Assembly: GCA_963576475.1 (NCBI GenBank)
Contig: OY754981.1
Location: forward strand, 13,933,216 to 13,997,215
Direction of reading: 5' to 3'
From: Molanna angustata
Lineage: Eukaryota > Arthropoda > Insecta > Trichoptera > Molannidae
DNA length: 64,000 nucleotides
The notes under the pieces are model-generated. The model did not search any database. It was not told where the DNA came from and saw only the letters and a list, made by a program, of their open reading frames with translations. This document shows, piece by piece, positions 23,485-33,066 of the stretch (position 1 is its first letter; every line of letters begins with the position of its first letter). Both the position numbers and the translations under genes were made by a program.

Positions 23485-23690
23485 TACACAAGGGTAGAAG
23501 AGGATGTTTCCTGCAATTGCGGCGAGATACAAACTGACGAACACCTCCTCATCTGTCGAGATATGCCAGTGAGGTGCGATGCAGAAGACCTGATGATGGT
23601 CAATGACAATGCCGTTGCGGTTGCTGTATTCTGGAGTGGGATGGCCTAGTGTTGAAGTACTCGGACTCGTAAAGTAAGTAAGTACCTATT
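23485..23690 (+). pseudogene. LINE C-terminus with CxC..H..C motif, family K
   Basis: The frame reads EDVSCNCGEIQTDEHLLICR (about 23497-23556) and ends AVAVFWSGMA before a stop at 23647-23649. The C-x-C-(x7-8)-H-(x4)-C arrangement is the terminal zinc-knuckle seen in several LINE clades. The 3' tail CGTAAAGTAAGTAAGTAC matches 18155-18490 and resembles 34215-34240. Confidence 0.65.
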
Positions 23691-23796
23691 AAACATTATT
23701 TGTAATTTTTGTAATCAATATTAGTTATCCTATTGAATAATGCATGGAGTTTTTACTGGTCTTTTTTTTAAAAAGCAATACACATTGTCTGTTTTA

Positions 23797-24148
23797 TAAA
23801 TTGTGTAGACTATATAACTATCCGTTTTGGCATGTGAATTTTGCCCTAAACCACTATATTTTGAGTCACTATGCGACATGTTTCGGCAGCGCTGTCCTGC
23901 CATCGACCGGCTAGTTGAGACTATCCGGTCGATGGCAGGACAGCGCTGCCGAAACATGTCGCGTAGGGACTCAAAATATAGTGGTTTTGGGCAAAATTCA
24001 CATGCCAAAACGGTTAATATGAACAACCACAAAATATCCGCCGAGTATTTAAACTATGTATAACTATCTATTATCAAATAAAATAAAATATAGGTAAATA
24101 AATTGTAGAATAGCACATAAATTCTATGAATGCCTTTCACGCTACATA
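23797..24148 (+). repeat. direct duplication unit 1 (interrupted)
   Basis: The segments 23797-23822 and 24059-24148 together match the continuous segment 24421-24528 (TATAAATTGTGTAGACT to CTTTCACGCTACATA). Unit 1 is split by the 236-bp insertion at 23823-24058, and unit 2 serves as the empty site. Confidence 0.75.
23823..24058. mobile_element. 236-bp fold-back insertion with 94-bp arms
   Basis: The arms (23822-23915 and 23920-24013) are near-perfect complements around a 4-nt loop, with a handful of mismatches over 94 bp. The outer arm starts CGTTTTGGCATGTGAATTTT. About 45 bp of AT-rich DNA follow the right arm. TATAACTATC flanks the insertion on both sides (23813-23822, 24059-24068), consistent with a 10-bp target duplication, and the empty site is present at 24421-24528. 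Open frames on both strands here are mirror images of one another and are not genes. Confidence 0.8.
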
Positions 24149-24437
24149 TTCATTCATTCATTCATACCATCACGGCATATCCCACAATGTGGGGTAACCA
24201 GCGAAAGGTGTGCGGGTGTGCATTGCCTTATAAAAGGGAGAACAACACATCTATGTACACCCACACACCAGTCTCGTTTCACCAAAAAAGGCACTACATT
24301 CAGAATGGGCGGTGAACCTCATTGCTGAACTATGTGAGATGTTATTGTTGCCTGTTGTATTTTCGATTACCCGGCTCTTACGGGACACTCGAAAACAATG
24401 ATTTAAAAGAATGGAAGCACTATAAATTGTGTAGACT
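24149..24437 (-). mobile_element. retroposon R, copy 2
   Basis: It has the family blocks ATTCATTCATTCATACC, ATCACGGCATATCCCACA, CACTACATTCAGAATGGG and GGTGAACCTCATTGCTGAAC. It lies exactly between the two units of the direct duplication. A minus frame MRFTAHSECSAFFGETRLVC is shared in diverged form by copy 5, so the repeat may once have been coding. Confidence 0.7.
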
Positions 24438-24528
24438 GTATAACTATCTAGTATCCAATAAAATAAAATATAGGTAAATAAATTGTAGAATTGTATATAA
24501 ATTCTATGAATGCCTTTCACGCTACATA
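24421..24528 (+). repeat. direct duplication unit 2 (uninterrupted)
   Basis: Continuous copy of the unit that is interrupted at 23797-24148. It differs by only a few bases. Confidence 0.75.
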
Positions 24529-25683
24529 AGTATAATATATCATAATAAATACACTCATTATATACAATACGTACATTATTATGAATATGCTTTCATAACA
24601 ATACAAATAGGAACGCTCCAGAAAGAAAACATTAATGATACATGTATTATTAAAAATATGTATTTTTCTTAGAGAAAAATGCTTCGTTATTTATACACAA
24701 CTGTGTCTCTCTGTTTGTACGCTAAGGGAAATATTGTCATCAAGCCATGTGCTTCAGAGAAAATAAAAGTCTGCAAGAGCTTTCTCTTTTTTCGCTTCAG
24801 ATAGTCTCATATAAGCATACACAAAGTAAGTATGTATATTATGATTCATTTTACTACCCTAAATATTTTTCAAGTACAAGATCTTACATATTGTTTGAAT
24901 TCAGCAAAAAAATGCCTGCATATTTACGCATATATGACAAATGGTTTACGATAAATCTTCTTCAATTCCTCGGATTTGATCATTTTTGAAAGAAAATTCT
25001 TGCATGTTCTTCCACATCCACGTATATCTCAATTTCTTTCATATGCCATTAATCAATTTCAAATCGAACGATATTTGTGTGTTTAATAAAAAATTTGCTT
25101 AAACATTCAAATATCTACCAATTGGATTCTTCTTCATCTTCTGGGTCACAATCCTAAGATTGGTCTGCACCAAATACTCGATCTTTCCACTTATCTCTAT
25201 CGTCCGCCAGTCTCTTCAGTCAGGATTGGTACGGTGAATTAAAAGCAGTCTTTTTAAACAATGGTTTATATGAAATACAAAAATTTGTTTTTTTAGTTCG
25301 CCCTCCAGACATTCCTACTCTAGGCATGACTCCATATATTATTTATTTTTAAACTTTTTTTTATTTCATCAATAAACTTTATGGTACTTTTTCAAAAAAA
25401 AATTTGGACAGTTTTACAAACATTAAGATTATGACTTTTTAAAAAAATATTTACTTACATTTTAGGTATTTTTTTTAAATACATTTTTATTACATATTTA
25501 ACACTGATAAAAGTTTGTTTCTCTTTGTTCCATGAGGTTCTGATGTATACAACAAAATTCCGTTTAGTAAAAACTCATAGTACCTACCAACTTTTTATTT
25601 TTTGACAGAATTCTGTTTTTTAAATAGATGTATTTTTCTCTCCCGATGTAGAGTAACGCAACAAATTAAGCATGTGAAGGTCG
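24529..25683. other. AT-rich interval, nothing recognised
   Basis: No frame with a known motif was found. Several poly-A and poly-T runs occur at 25340-25500. Confidence 0.45.
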
Positions 25684-25921
25684 TAGGGGGAAGTCCTACA
25701 GTACCGTCACCCTAAGGTTTATTTATAATAAAATAAAAATCCTCTCGGTTACATGCAAAATACCCAGTGATATGTGTAAAGGAATTCTTGTACTATAAAT
25801 AAAAATAATCAAATATCGATGTATTTAGAAATAATCAACTTTATTAATAAAATTACAAGACAAAGAAAAATTAACTTCAAAAAAATTGGCCTCCAGTACC
25901 GGCCAGCAAAAATTTCAACAT

Positions 25922-26131
25922 TTATTTAAGGCAATAATCGCAAATATATTGATTTGATATATCTGATACGTTTGCACAAGCCTCATGGACCCAAGTTTTA
26001 CAGTTTCCACATTGTATCCAATCCTCTTCATGAGATTCAAGACACAAAGGACAGATTGGTACATGATAACGATCTGCGGCCTGACGCGCACTCATTTCAT
26101 TACTCAGTACCTTTTCCACGGCTTTTCGCAT
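25922..26131 (-). CDS. small psq-HTH plus PHD-finger protein, DDE domain missing
   Basis: This 69-residue frame has two parts. Residues 1-25 (MRKAVEKVLSNEMSARQAAD and RYHVP) match the N-terminal DNA-binding helix-turn-helix of pogo/Tigger transposases (pipsqueak type). Residues 26-69 hold a PHD-like zinc finger: C-P-L-C, W-I-Q-C-G-N-C, W-V-H-E-A-C, C-D-Y-C. The 38918-40896 transposase has the same two domains at its N and C termini, with about 550 residues of DDE core between them. So this looks like an internal-deletion product. Upstream, the same strand continues an aligned N-terminus (KKGTWDPEN) but meets a stop. A run of seven A (26154-26160) suggests a 1-base shift there, so the true start is uncertain. 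AATAAA (minus, 25922-25927) overlaps the stop. It could be a dead deletion derivative or a short regulatory DNA-binding protein. Confidence 0.55.
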   Translation of the reverse strand: MRKAVEKVLSNEMSARQAADRYHVPICPLCLESHEEDWIQCGNCKTWVHEACANVSDISNQYICDYCLK

Positions 26132-26619
26132 ATTTTCAGGATCCCAGGTGCCCTTTTTTTCTCCATCTCACCATTGTTTTCATTGCCTAGCGTCTTGGTG
26201 TATCTAAAAACAAAATAAATTACCCAAACATTAATTTGAATAGTGGCCGGTACTGGGGGACAATTTTGTGGCCTGTACTGTAGGGAACGGAGTAAAATAT
26301 TATTTCGACACAGCATCAGACTGTGCGGATAAAGATTGATTTTAAATGTATTTTATAATAGCTATATAAACAATCAATACATACCAAGTTTGACTTCTTT
26401 AGAACTCGTCCTCAAAACTATAGAAATCACTCACAGAACTTTAATCGTTTGTCGCAAGTCCACTATACTCAACACAAATCTTAGCACTGACAGGAAGCTT
26501 GTCGAAACATGTCGCCGCTGAGCGAGGCGTATGCTTGTGAGAACGTATTACTCGAATTGTAACAACCGTCTCAGCGCTATCCGTTGTAGAATTTCGGAAA
26601 TTGCAACTGGCCGGTACTG

Positions 26620-26653
26620 CACTTTGATCTTAGCCAACAGGCCGAGAAGCGAT
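26620..26653 (-). other. U2 snRNA 5'-end fragment
   Basis: The minus strand from 26653 reads ATCGCTTCTCGGCC, three variable bases, then GGCTAAGATCAAAGTG. This is the first ~33-34 nt of the U2 spliceosomal snRNA with one or two changes. The match ends where the element's own motif CAGTACCGGCC begins. The rest of U2 (Sm site, 3' stem-loops) is absent, so it is not a working gene. It is either a captured U2 fragment or a 5' remnant of a U2-primed or U2-targeted insertion. Confidence 0.8.
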
Positions 26654-26656
26654 TGG

Positions 26657-27278
26657 GCCTAGGTTGCGGCTCTAAGGGCCTAGGCAGTAAAGGCGGGGGT
26701 GGGCGGCCGACGCTGTTGCGCCCTCGTCAATTCTGTACTTAGAGAAGAGCAGGACGAACGCCTTTAGTCTCGCTCGGCAGTGACTCGTCAACTGTGGCGA
26801 ATGTTGTTGTGTGGTTCGGGCACACCGCCGGCGCAGATGTCGGGTCAGACATCCTGTGTTGACAACTAGACGTCATATCTGACAGGTGATGATTGCGTCG
26901 GATGCCCCCGGTGTTAGCCCGCGGAACCTTCGGACGCCAACACGAGGACCGATGCGTCGGGATATAAGCCTAGGTTGCGGCTCTAAGGGCCCAGGCAGTA
27001 AAGGCGGGGGTGGGCGGCCGACGCTGTTGTGCCCTCGTCATTCTATACTTAGAGAAGAGCAGGACGGACGCCTCTAGTCTCGCTCGGCAGTTACTCGTCA
27101 ACTGTGGCGAATGTTGTTGTGTGGTTCGGGCACACCGCCGGCGCAGACGTCGGGTCAGACATCCTGTGTTGACAACTAGACGTCAAATCTGACAGGTGAT
27201 GATTGCGTCGGATGCCCCCGGTGTTAGCCCGCGGAACCTTCGGACGCCAACACGAGGACCGAGGGGTCGGGGTACAAG
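26657..27278. repeat. GC-rich tandem duplication, 2 x 311 bp
   Basis: Unit 1 (26657-26967) and unit 2 (26968-27278) both begin GCCTAGGTTGCGGCTCTAAG and contain GGTGGGCGGCCGACGCTGTT and GCAGATGTCGGGTCAGACAT or close variants. Identity is very high, so the duplication is recent. The base composition is far richer in G+C than the window. Open frames on both strands follow composition and carry no known domain. Confidence 0.85.
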
Positions 27279-27536
27279 CCCCTCCGACTTGAAACGGAGT
27301 GTTCTTAGCGGCCGATTTCGAGACCAATCGGAGGCCCTGACGTGTGTGGTTGGATTCTCGGGGGCAGTGGTTGAACCCGATGGATGGTGGATATTTTGTG
27401 TTTGTCCGATGTTGCGGCTGCGTCCGGTGGTGAACAGGGCCAATGAGCTCTATAGCGTCGCCGGCGTGGAAGTGGATCGCGATCTCCCTCGATGGCCGGT
27501 ACTGGGTGCCGGCCGGTACTGTAGGACTTCCCCCTA

Positions 27537-28297
27537 CAATGTGTTATCGGTTGGCTAATGTGATAATTGATCATTTAAGCGCGCATGTAATATTCACCAA
27601 ATATGCATTTTACTGAATCAAACTTTAAGTAGATGCTTATACATATTCGAAAAACTGGATGTAAATTTATTCGCTCTCTTTAAGAAATATTTTCAGATAT
27701 TAATGCCATCTTTTGAATAATTTCGAAATCTTCGGATACTAATGCCATCTCTTGATAAATAGCGAAAACTTTGAGGCCTATTATGTACATATTAAGATAG
27801 TGAATGTTTTTAATCAAAGACAAATTCATTTGTTGGTGTTTCTACAATTGTATATCTGTCGCAAATCTCAATCGTCGTAAAAAGGGAAGAAAATTCAACG
27901 TACACACGGAGGCACATTGGCGCCTCATGACACGAGACGAAATTTATCGTGAGAAGAAATGCCTTCAAGAGCAGCCGACGGTCTATTTATAAAGGAGAAA
28001 CTCCTTTTAAGAACGGATGAGTCTCAATACAAACAAATTATTGTCAAGACACGGCAGAATGTCTGATGAATTGTGGGACTACATGAACGTCTTTCAGAAA
28101 AGGTTTATTTAAACTTTATTGTTGTAATACCCAGTGTGCGGAGGGGATTCGATATAAGAACATACAGGAAAGAGATTTCAAAATTTGAAATAAAATTTTA
28201 ACATTTTTTTCCCTTTTCGAGAAGACAAAACTCACCAAATATAAATATTTACTTCATTGTGGGATGAGCTAGGTAAGTGTTCAGTTAGTTTCGCTGC
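27537..28297. other. intergenic, nothing recognised
   Basis: A duplicated short phrase (AATGCCATCT near 27704 and 27747) was noted. No gene or element end was recognised. Confidence 0.45.
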
Positions 28298-28673
28298 CCA
28301 TTCCCACTTGTCGTACGTCGGGCACGACAAAATGTCGTGTGATCTAGTGACCATACATTATGATGATGTTCACATTTATCCGAGAACGATTTGTTATCGT
28401 CGTCGACAAGAATTGTCGTGTGTTTTGCCAGCGCCGCACCCACGATAAAAAATCGTGTCGTGTCTCGCTCTCATATGAATTTATATGACGCTGTTCACAC
28501 TTGTCGTGTGTCGGGAAAAAACCCTTCCTCGCCGGTTCTCCTTGACCATTCGTAGTCACATAGCGGTTGGCTCCACCTAATGAGAAAAAATCGTGTCCCG
28601 ACACCCGACAAGTGCGAACAGAGGCATGACACACGATAAAAATCATGTCCCGAAACACGACAAGTGGAAATGG
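28298..28673. mobile_element. MITE rich in CACGACAA/TTGTCGTG motifs
   Basis: The left end CCATTCCCACTTGTCGT is complementary to the right end with one mismatch. The interior holds many copies of CACGACA, ACACGATAAAAATC and their complements, so the whole element can fold on itself. No protein is encoded. No target duplication was clear. Confidence 0.6.
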
Positions 28674-28968
28674 ACTCTTAGCACACCTAGACACGTCATT
28701 ACATAGTCAACATTTTTCAAACAGAATTTTAGGAAAGCGATGGAAATGAGATCTTATCTCCAAGATTGAAAAAAAAACTCGAAAACATAAATTATGTTTA
28801 AGGTGCAAAATTCTAAAGAATTCTATCATCGAACCGTATGAAAACAAAGATAGTTATACAGGTTTTTTTTTCTTATGCTTATAACCAATCACAATTACAT
28901 CCAAATAGTTTTATAGCATTTCTCTGAATGAATCGTCTAATAAGTGTATATAATTCGTGTGGCACATC

Positions 28969-30005
28969 TTAAGAGAGTGTCTGCTGCCAACGTACCTATT
29001 TTTTTCAATTTGAATTGGCATCATTATTACAAAACGAATCATTTTGAAAAAAATAACCTAGTTAGCTTGGATATTAATAAAGAAAAATATACCTTAACTT
29101 TTAATTACATATGTTCTGTATATAATATTCTTGTAGGAAAATAATAAGCATATCCCGATTTTTGACATTTATCTTAAATTTTTAAAAAACTACAAGGTAT
29201 AGAGCATTATACTTTTTTTTTAACTAAAGAAGATAAAATAATATATGGAAAAATATGATGTAACGTTGCATTAATGCATCAGAAAAAAACTTTTATTTCG
29301 CAATGGCGCTGAATGGAAAATAAATGTTTTTTTTTAGGTTTATTTACTAAACCTGAAGTATTAATGCAACTTCACATCATATTTTTCTAGATATTTTTGT
29401 CTTCTTTAATTAAAAAAAAATTGTTGAACTACGCCTTATACCTATATTATTAAAAATATAAGATAAACGTTGAAAATTGGGGTATGCCATTATTTTTCTA
29501 CAAGAATTTATACAGAACATTATCAAAAATTCATTCATTCATACCATCACGGCATATCCCACAATGTGGGGTAACCAGCGAAAGGTGTGCGGGTGTGCAG
29601 TATAAAAGGGAAAACAACACATCTATGTATACCCACACACCAGTCTCGTTTCACCAAAAAAGGCACTATGTACATTCAGAATGGGTGGTGAACCTCATTG
29701 CTGAACTATGTGAGATGTTATTGTTGCCTGTTGTATTTTCGATTACCCAGCTCTTACGGGACACTCGAAAACAATGATTTAAAAGAATGGAAGCACTATT
29801 CTAAGCCGGTGCCTCACAGCTGACAAAATATCAAAAAGCCATCAAAAGCTGACAAAATATCAAAATGCTTATCAAAAATTAAAGATATATTTTTCTTTAT
29901 TAATACCCAAAATATCTAAATTATTTTTTTCAAAACGATTTGATAAGAAATAATGACGGTATGTCAAATTGAAAAATAGTTACGTTGGCAGCAGTCCCCC
30001 CTTAA
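28969..30005. mobile_element. long fold-back element flanked by TTAA
   Basis: The left arm (28969 to about 29305) is complementary to the right arm (about 29335-29531 and 29869-30005) over more than 300 bp with moderate divergence. The arms start near CTGCTGCCAACGTA on both strands. TTAA occurs at both outer edges (28969-28972, 30002-30005), compatible with a TTAA target as in piggyBac-type elements. The right arm is interrupted by retroposon R copy 3. No transposase is encoded. Confidence 0.7.
29532..29868 (-). mobile_element. retroposon R, copy 3, with 12-bp target duplication
   Basis: The insert is flanked by identical TTATCAAAAATT (29520-29531 and 29869-29880), and the host fold-back element gives the pre-insertion sequence. 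The left end is (ATTC)n, the tail of a minus-strand retroposon. This copy defines the unit as about 337 bp and proves target-primed style insertion for the family. Confidence 0.85.
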
Positions 30006-30596
30006 AAATATAATTGTGTTTAGTAATTTGTTATTTGGAATCAAGAAACGATTTATTTGCAGCTAAATTGCTTAATTCCTCTTAATTACATCCGTAGTCT
30101 TAAACTGGCTATACCATCTCGCATTCGCGTTAATTCTGACACAGACAATACATAAATACTTAGTGGATAAATTTATCTACAAACGATGAAACATTGAGAC
30201 AACAGAACAGTGTTCGACTTTATCTTGTTATCTACAATATTATCTTATTCCAGTTACGTACATGGTCACAGCTTCACTCCACGTAGATGTTCTGAATTCT
30301 TAATATTTTTGCTATCTAGAGTGAAAACTAGAAAAGGTAGGTATTTTGCTTATATGAATAAGATAACGTGGCTGAAGATCCGAACATTCTAACGGAATGA
30401 ACTTCAGAAAAATGGTCAGGAAACAATAAAGATAACCCAAGAAGAAGAAAAAACATTTTTTCATTATTTCGTTGTTTGTTAGTTTATTTATTTGTGTGTT
30501 GAATTATTTATTTTTTTACTAGTTTGTTTATTTCTTTCTTTATATATTTGTGAACGATTAAAATTTACGGTAAAGATTTTTCGAAATCATTCACGG
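30006..30596. other. AT-rich interval, nothing recognised
   Basis: No gene or element end was seen. A GAAGAAGAAAAA run near 30440 could be a LINE tail. Confidence 0.4.
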
Positions 30597-30705
30597 TATC
30601 AACCATAACAGCATATCCCACCATGTGGGGTAACCAGCGACTGGTGTGCGGATGCGCATGACTTTATAAAAGCATGATACATGCGTGTGCCCCCACACAT
30701 AATTA
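30597..30705 (-). mobile_element. retroposon R, copy 4 (partial)
   Basis: It contains GCATATCCCACCATGTGGGG, AACCAGCGACTGGTGTGCGG and CACACA blocks of the family but lacks the (ATTC)n tail and the 5' half. Confidence 0.6.
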
Positions 30706-30924
30706 TATTTAATTAATATTTTTTTTACTTTATCATTGACAAAATGTCTGTCACAGTGTTTATATATTATTTCATTTTTCTTTTATTAAAATATTTCATA
30801 CAACATAACTTTCTTTACCATACTGCATTAATAATTTGTCTTAATAGAACTATGTACTATCGTTGTAAAAATTATGTTCCTAATAGTGAACTTTTGAATG
30901 AATAAAAAAATATATATGAGATAA

Positions 30925-32190
30925 ATTGGAATAACGGGAAAAGTTAAAAGCTGGGTACAAAATTATTTATTTAAAAGAAAACAATATGTCAAACTCAACA
31001 ATACATTAAGTGATTTCAAAAACGCAAACTTTGGTATACCTCAAGGTACTGTACTTGGTCCACTTTTATTTATAATTTATGTGAATGATATATTCAATCT
31101 GCCAATATCTGGTAAAATAATTTCTTATGCTGATGACACTGCCATTATACTGAAAGATAACACCTGGAAGGAATTAATTGCCTCAGCTGAATCAGATATA
31201 AGTGTTTTGAAGTCTTGGTTCGATTGTAATGTACTTTCATTGAATACAGATAAAACGTGTATTATCCCATTTGCACTAAATGATAAATACATCCCAGAAG
31301 ACCTTAATATTAAAATTCATATTGACAATTCCTGTTTCAACAACTCCATATCTTGTAACTCAGCGTGTATTAAATTATCCACTAAAAATAACATCCGATA
31401 CCTAGGCATTATTGTTGAAAGCAGTATGAAATGGAAATTATATATAACTACTACTATTGAACGCCTTAAAAAGCTAATTTTTCTGAGACTAAGAAATATA
31501 CTTCAAACAAACTTGCTTAAAATATATTTTTCATTATTTCAATCCATCTTACAATATGGCATTATATGTTGGGGGGGAGCTTTTAAAACCACTTTAGTGC
31601 CTTTAGAAGTTTTTCAAAGAATCATTATTAAAATTATATTAAAAAAGAGATTTGATTATCCAACTATTAATTTATTTCAAGAATTTAAAGTTTCAACTGT
31701 TGAAAATATCTACAAAAAAATCTCATTGTTCCAAATTCATAAAGATATTCTTACAAATTCAAACCAATTGTCATTTTCTTTAAGCAGCAGAATAAATTCA
31801 CAAGGATGTATTACCATTCCTCTTTTACGTACAACTGCCTCACAACATTTCTATAAGTATAAAGGTATTAAGTGGTTTGATGAACTCTCTTTGAGTCTTC
31901 GACTCGAAAAAAATTATAGTATATTTAAAAATAAAATTAAAAAATTGTACTGATTTATTTATTTATTTTTTGTTATTTCATTCTTGTTTTGTGTAGCTTC
32001 ATATTTTTTAGTAGATGTACAATGTTTTGGTAAATGTAATAATATTAAATAGATACTCCCCTCTTTTAACACGAGATTTTATCTCAATTAAAGAGGGTTA
32101 TTATGAATTATATGATGGAAATTGTATACCTTTTTAAATTATGATTTATATGTGAACATTGTATTGTTTTTGTTAAATAAAAAAAAAAAA
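30925..32190 (+). pseudogene. 5'-truncated non-LTR retrotransposon (RT and C-terminus)
   Basis: An open frame runs from about 30925 to a stop at 31951-31953, about 340 codons. It enters at GKVKSWVQNYLFKRKQYV, continues through GIPQGTVLGPLLFIIYVNDI, and contains the RT catalytic box YADDTAII (31129-31152). The thumb and connection region follow, then KYKGIKWFDELS near the end. The endonuclease and the first RT motifs are missing, so the copy is dead on arrival. A 3' UTR of about 230 bp contains a hairpin (32059-32097) and ends in a poly-A run at 32180-32190. The clade is probably L2/CR1/Jockey-like. A related tail is at 62616-63187. Confidence 0.8.
32059..32097 (+). promoter_or_regulatory. 3' UTR hairpin of LINE
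   Basis: The 8-bp stem CCCTCTTT/AAAGAGGG encloses a second small stem GAGAT/ATCTC. The related LINE tail has an equivalent structure at 63055-63087 with a different but still paired outer stem. It may be the RT recognition structure for target-primed reverse transcription. Confidence 0.65.
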
Positions 32191-32683
32191 AATTTCTTAT
32201 GTATGGAAAAGTTCAGTAATTTGATTTCACGTTACAGTGTAAAGAACTTTAACTTAGAGCTGATTATATTTCCATAGATAAGATAACATAAAATTTCTTC
32301 ATATGATATCACGTGTCAAAATTTTCAAAATGCTTTCACGCTCTTTAAATCAAAATTTATCTGCGGCGTGGCGTACGGATTATCCTTTTTGTGTCCTCTC
32401 TACAGCGCAAACTATACGTCCGATTGACTTCATATTAACATCATACCTATATGTAAAGTGCATAGACCTAGAGCTGATTAGTTTTCCATAGATATCCGTT
32501 AATTTTTTCTCTATGATTTCGTCTGTCCAAATTTTCAAAATGCTCTCACGTTCTGGAAAATCGAGTTTTTTGTATACTGTTTGAAATTTCGATACAACAA
32601 AAATACACTCTTCAAAAATGCACTGAAGTATGAGTGATCAAATTCATATTGATATTGTATGTGTCTCTATAGACAAGTGTACT
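32191..32683. other. intergenic, short repeat G-like pieces
   Basis: Two blocks (TTTTCAAAATGCT...CACG near 32322 and 32535) duplicate each other and occur in the repeat G copy at 55672-56376. No gene was seen. Confidence 0.4.
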
Positions 32684-33066
32684 TTTTACTCTCCACTTCT
32701 ATCTTCCTCAAGGGGTAGGAAGTGAGAACCAAACACCGCATTCTTCTTTCTCGACACATACATCGCCTCATCAACATTGATACACTGTTTCATACATGCT
32801 CATCTTCCTAGTAATGCAATTTTACTTAAAATTTCTCAACAGGTATCATGTAGAAAATGCATAGGTACTATGAGTTTCATGACAATGTTTTTGTGTGTAT
32901 GGTGTATTGTGAAAACATTTGCCCGCTGGGAATCTTATATTTGAATCAAATAGAAATGCACTTCATAAAAATGCATTTAGAAATTGTCAACCTTTCAAGA
33001 AGAAAAATTGTACGCTTACTATGGTGTGGAGAGTTTAGTGTTGGCCACAGCCCACTCGTTTTTTTA
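32684..33066 (-). repeat. dispersed repeat G, minus copy
   Basis: It starts with TTTTTACTCTCCAC and ends GTTGGCCACAGCCCACTCGT, the complement of the ACGAGTGGGTTGTGGCCAAC start of copies at 56872 and 57627. It is AT-rich with no protein. The element type is unknown. Confidence 0.55.

Larger units (their letters stand above)
25686..27534 (-). mobile_element. TA-flanked DNA element with psq-PHD frame and U2 fragment
   Basis: The left end GGGGGAAGTCCTACAGTACC is exactly complementary to the right end (27515-27534), and TA flanks both sides (25684-25685, 27535-27536). The motif CAGTACCGGCC, part of the terminus, recurs inside at about 25896, 26244, 26606, 27494 and 27512. The minus strand carries a small frame joining a pipsqueak-type helix-turn-helix to a PHD finger. 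The right half is a GC-rich tandem duplication. TA target, terminus and PHD finger link it to the pogo/Tigger-like transposon at 38343-41518. It lacks the whole DDE domain, so it cannot move on its own. Confidence 0.75.

Noticed and set aside
23730..24063. Overlapping frames on both strands encoding nearly the same peptide
   Set aside because: The similarity is forced by the inverted repeat and is not evidence for a gene.
26620..26653. Functional U2 snRNA gene
   Set aside because: Only the first ~33 nt are present. The branch-site pairing region, Sm site and 3' stem-loops are missing.
26886..27574. Several overlapping frames of 60-120 codons on both strands
   Set aside because: GC-rich DNA has few stop codons. 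The frames overlap on opposite strands, and none has a known domain.
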